Below are positions 4,024 to 5,297 of a stretch of DNA of 5,297 bases, in pieces; position 1 is the first letter of the stretch, and each line of letters opens with the position of its first letter. The translations under genes and the position numbers were made by a program. This DNA is from Actinomycetes bacterium (GTDB lineage: Bacteria > Actinomycetota > Actinomycetes > Streptosporangiales > Streptosporangiaceae), in assembly GCA_023425615.1 (NCBI GenBank), contig JAFACJ010000397.1, forward strand, positions 1 through 5,297, given 5' to 3'. The notes under the pieces are model-generated. The model made no database searches. It saw nothing but the letters and a program-made list of their open reading frames with translations, and was not told the origin of the DNA.

Positions 4024-5297
4024 ATGGACTACGACGTGCTGGTGATCGGCTCGGGCTTCGGCGGCGCCGTCGCCGCCCTGAGGCTCAGCGAGAAGGGGTA
4101 CCGGGTCGGCGTGCTGGAGGCCGGTCCCCGCCGCGACGACGCAGCACTGCCCCGCACCACCTGGCGGGTGCGCGACTACCTGTGGCTGCCCCTCCTCGGC
4201 CTGCGCGGCATCCAGCGCCTCCACCTGCTGCCCGGACGGCGCGGCTCCCGTGTCCTGCTGCTGGGCGGCGCCGGCGTCGGCGGCGGCTCGCTCGTCTGCG
4301 CCGGAGTCCTGCGGATGCCGCCCGAGGACTTCTACACCGATCCGCGCTGGGCGGGCATCACCGACTGGAAGAGCGAGCTGGCGCCCCACTACGACCAGGC
4401 GGCGCGGATGCTCGGCCTCACCGAGAACCCCTCCACGACCGAGGCCGACATCGTGTTCCACGAGGTCGGCGAGGACCTCGGCCTGGCGCAGACCTACCGG
4501 CGCGCGCCCGTCGCCGTCTTCTTCAACGAACCGGCGGGGGAGGAGGTGGACGACCCCTACTTCGGCGGGGCGGGGCCGCGGCGGCGCGGCTGCATCGAGT
4601 GCGGCGAGTGCATGATCGGCTGCCGCCACGGCGCGAAGAACAAGCTCACCACCAACTACCTCCACCTGGCCGAGCGCGCCGGAGCCGTCATCCACCCCGA
4701 CAGCGAGGCGGTACGCGTGCTGCCGCTGCCCGAAGGCGGCTACGCCGTCCGGACCGTCCGGCCCGCACCACGCCCGGGCAGGGAGCGCAGGACGTTCACC
4801 GCCGGGCAGGTCGTGTTCGCCGCCGGGACGTACGGCACGCAGCGGCTGCTGCACCGGCTCAAGGCGACGGGCGACCTGCCGAAGCTCTCGGACCTGCTCG
4901 GCGCCCTCACCCGCGCCTACGCCGAGACCTACACCGGCGCGGCGCGGCCCCGCGCCACCGGACGTCCGCTGAACGAGGGAGTCTCGATCACCTCCTCGCT
5001 CCAGCCCGACGCCCGCACGTCGATCGAGCCGCTCAGGTTCGGCAGGGGGTCGGATCTCGCCGGGCTGCTGCGGGCGCCGCTGCTGGACGGCAACGGCCTT
5101 CCGCGGCCGGTCAAGCTCCTCGGCCACCTCCTGCGCCACCCCCTGCGGACGCTGGAGCTGTGCGACGCGCGGCGCTGGGCGGAACGCGGGCTGATCACGC
5201 TGGTCCGGTGGCAGCGCGACGGCTCGCTCACCCTCCGCGCCCGGAGGGGGATCCTGGGACGCCCCCGCCTGCGCGCGCGGGCGAGCGGCGCCTCACC
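4024..5297 (+). CDS. choD: GMC-family FAD oxidoreductase, ChoD-like (cholesterol oxidase family), 3' end missing
   Basis: The frame is open from the ATG at 4024 to the right edge, giving 424 residues of a protein whose mycobacterial ChoD relative has nearly 580. It opens with the FAD-binding strand and loop DVLVIGSGFGGAVAALRLSE (4-23), including G9-x-G11-x-G13-G14, and ends that beta-alpha-beta unit with LEAG (31-34). LLGGAGVGGGSL (79-90) is the GMC glycine-rich signature. DWKSELAPHYDQAARMLG, DPYFGGAGP and VVFAAGTYGTQRLL all match ChoD-type enzymes closely as I recall them. Cys190, Cys193, Cys196 and Cys200 form C-x2-C-x2-C-x3-C. The family oxidises hydroxyl groups with FAD; ChoD was named for 3-beta-hydroxysterols, but substrate specificity is not secure for most homologues. 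The catalytic His/Asn region lies beyond the window. There is no export signal, so it is probably cytoplasmic. No strong ribosome binding site precedes the start, which rests on homology and the lack of another in-frame start nearby. Confidence 0.88.
   Translation, partial: MDYDVLVIGSGFGGAVAALRLSEKGYRVGVLEAGPRRDDAALPRTTWRVRDYLWLPLLGLRGIQRLHLLPGRRGSRVLLLGGAGVGGGSLVCAGVLRMPPEDFYTDPRWAGITDWKSELAPHYDQAARMLGLTENPSTTEADIVFHEVGEDLGLAQTYRRAPVAVFFNEPAGEEVDDPYFGGAGPRRRGCIECGECMIGCRHGAKNKLTTNYLHLAERAGAVIHPDSEAVRVLPLPEGGYAVRTVRPAPRPGRERRTFTAGQVVFAAGTYGTQRLLHRLKATGDLPKLSDLLGALTRAYAETYTGAARPRATGRPLNEGVSITSSLQPDARTSIEPLRFGRGSDLAGLLRAPLLDGNGLPRPVKLLGHLLRHPLRTLELCDARRWAERGLITLVRWQRDGSLTLRARRGILGRPRLRARASGAS

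Noticed and set aside
3970..5139. 389-codon - strand frame antisense to the oxidoreductase
   Set aside because: The + strand frame carries FAD-binding and GMC motifs end to end. The antisense product is compositionally biased (Gln, Arg, Gly, His) without recognisable motifs.

Overview
The window is about 70% G+C, with the strong G/C third-position bias of a high-GC Gram-positive bacterium. A conservon operon, a roadblock/DUF742/GTPase cassette that is essentially confined to Actinomycetota, fixes the phylum. The style of the neighbours would suit a Streptosporangiales or Streptomyces-like filamentous actinomycete, but that finer placement is inference.

Region 1 (1-2739, + strand) is one tight operon. 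It begins with the last 48 codons of a CvnA-type sensor kinase. CvnB (roadblock/LC7), CvnC (DUF742) and CvnD (MglA/Ras-like small GTPase) follow, and all junctions overlap. A fifth cistron overlaps cvnD by 4 bases (GTGA) and encodes a lipoprotein solute-binding protein of the branched-chain-amino-acid/type 1 periplasmic fold. No permease or ATPase gene accompanies it here. The most interesting reading of the window is that this lipoprotein is the extracellular ligand receptor of the conservon signalling complex rather than a transport component.

Region 2 (2740-3630, + strand) is a 126-base gap with imperfect hairpins, then a 254-residue membrane protein. The protein is built from two copies of a conserved TM-helix unit and a glycine-rich final helix resembling the pore helix of small mechanosensitive channels. 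A 14-bp GC-rich hairpin follows and can terminate transcription from both sides.

Region 3 (3686-5297) has a small DUF6401-like gene on the - strand. It is divergent, across 80 bases, from a + strand FAD-dependent GMC oxidoreductase closely resembling mycobacterial ChoD (cholesterol oxidase family). That gene runs off the right edge with no stop. It carries a C-x2-C-x2-C-x3-C cluster like an iron-sulphur ligand motif, which is unusual for a GMC flavoenzyme.

No tRNA, rRNA, CRISPR, insertion sequence or phage feature was seen, and no stretch over 300 bases lacks a gene.
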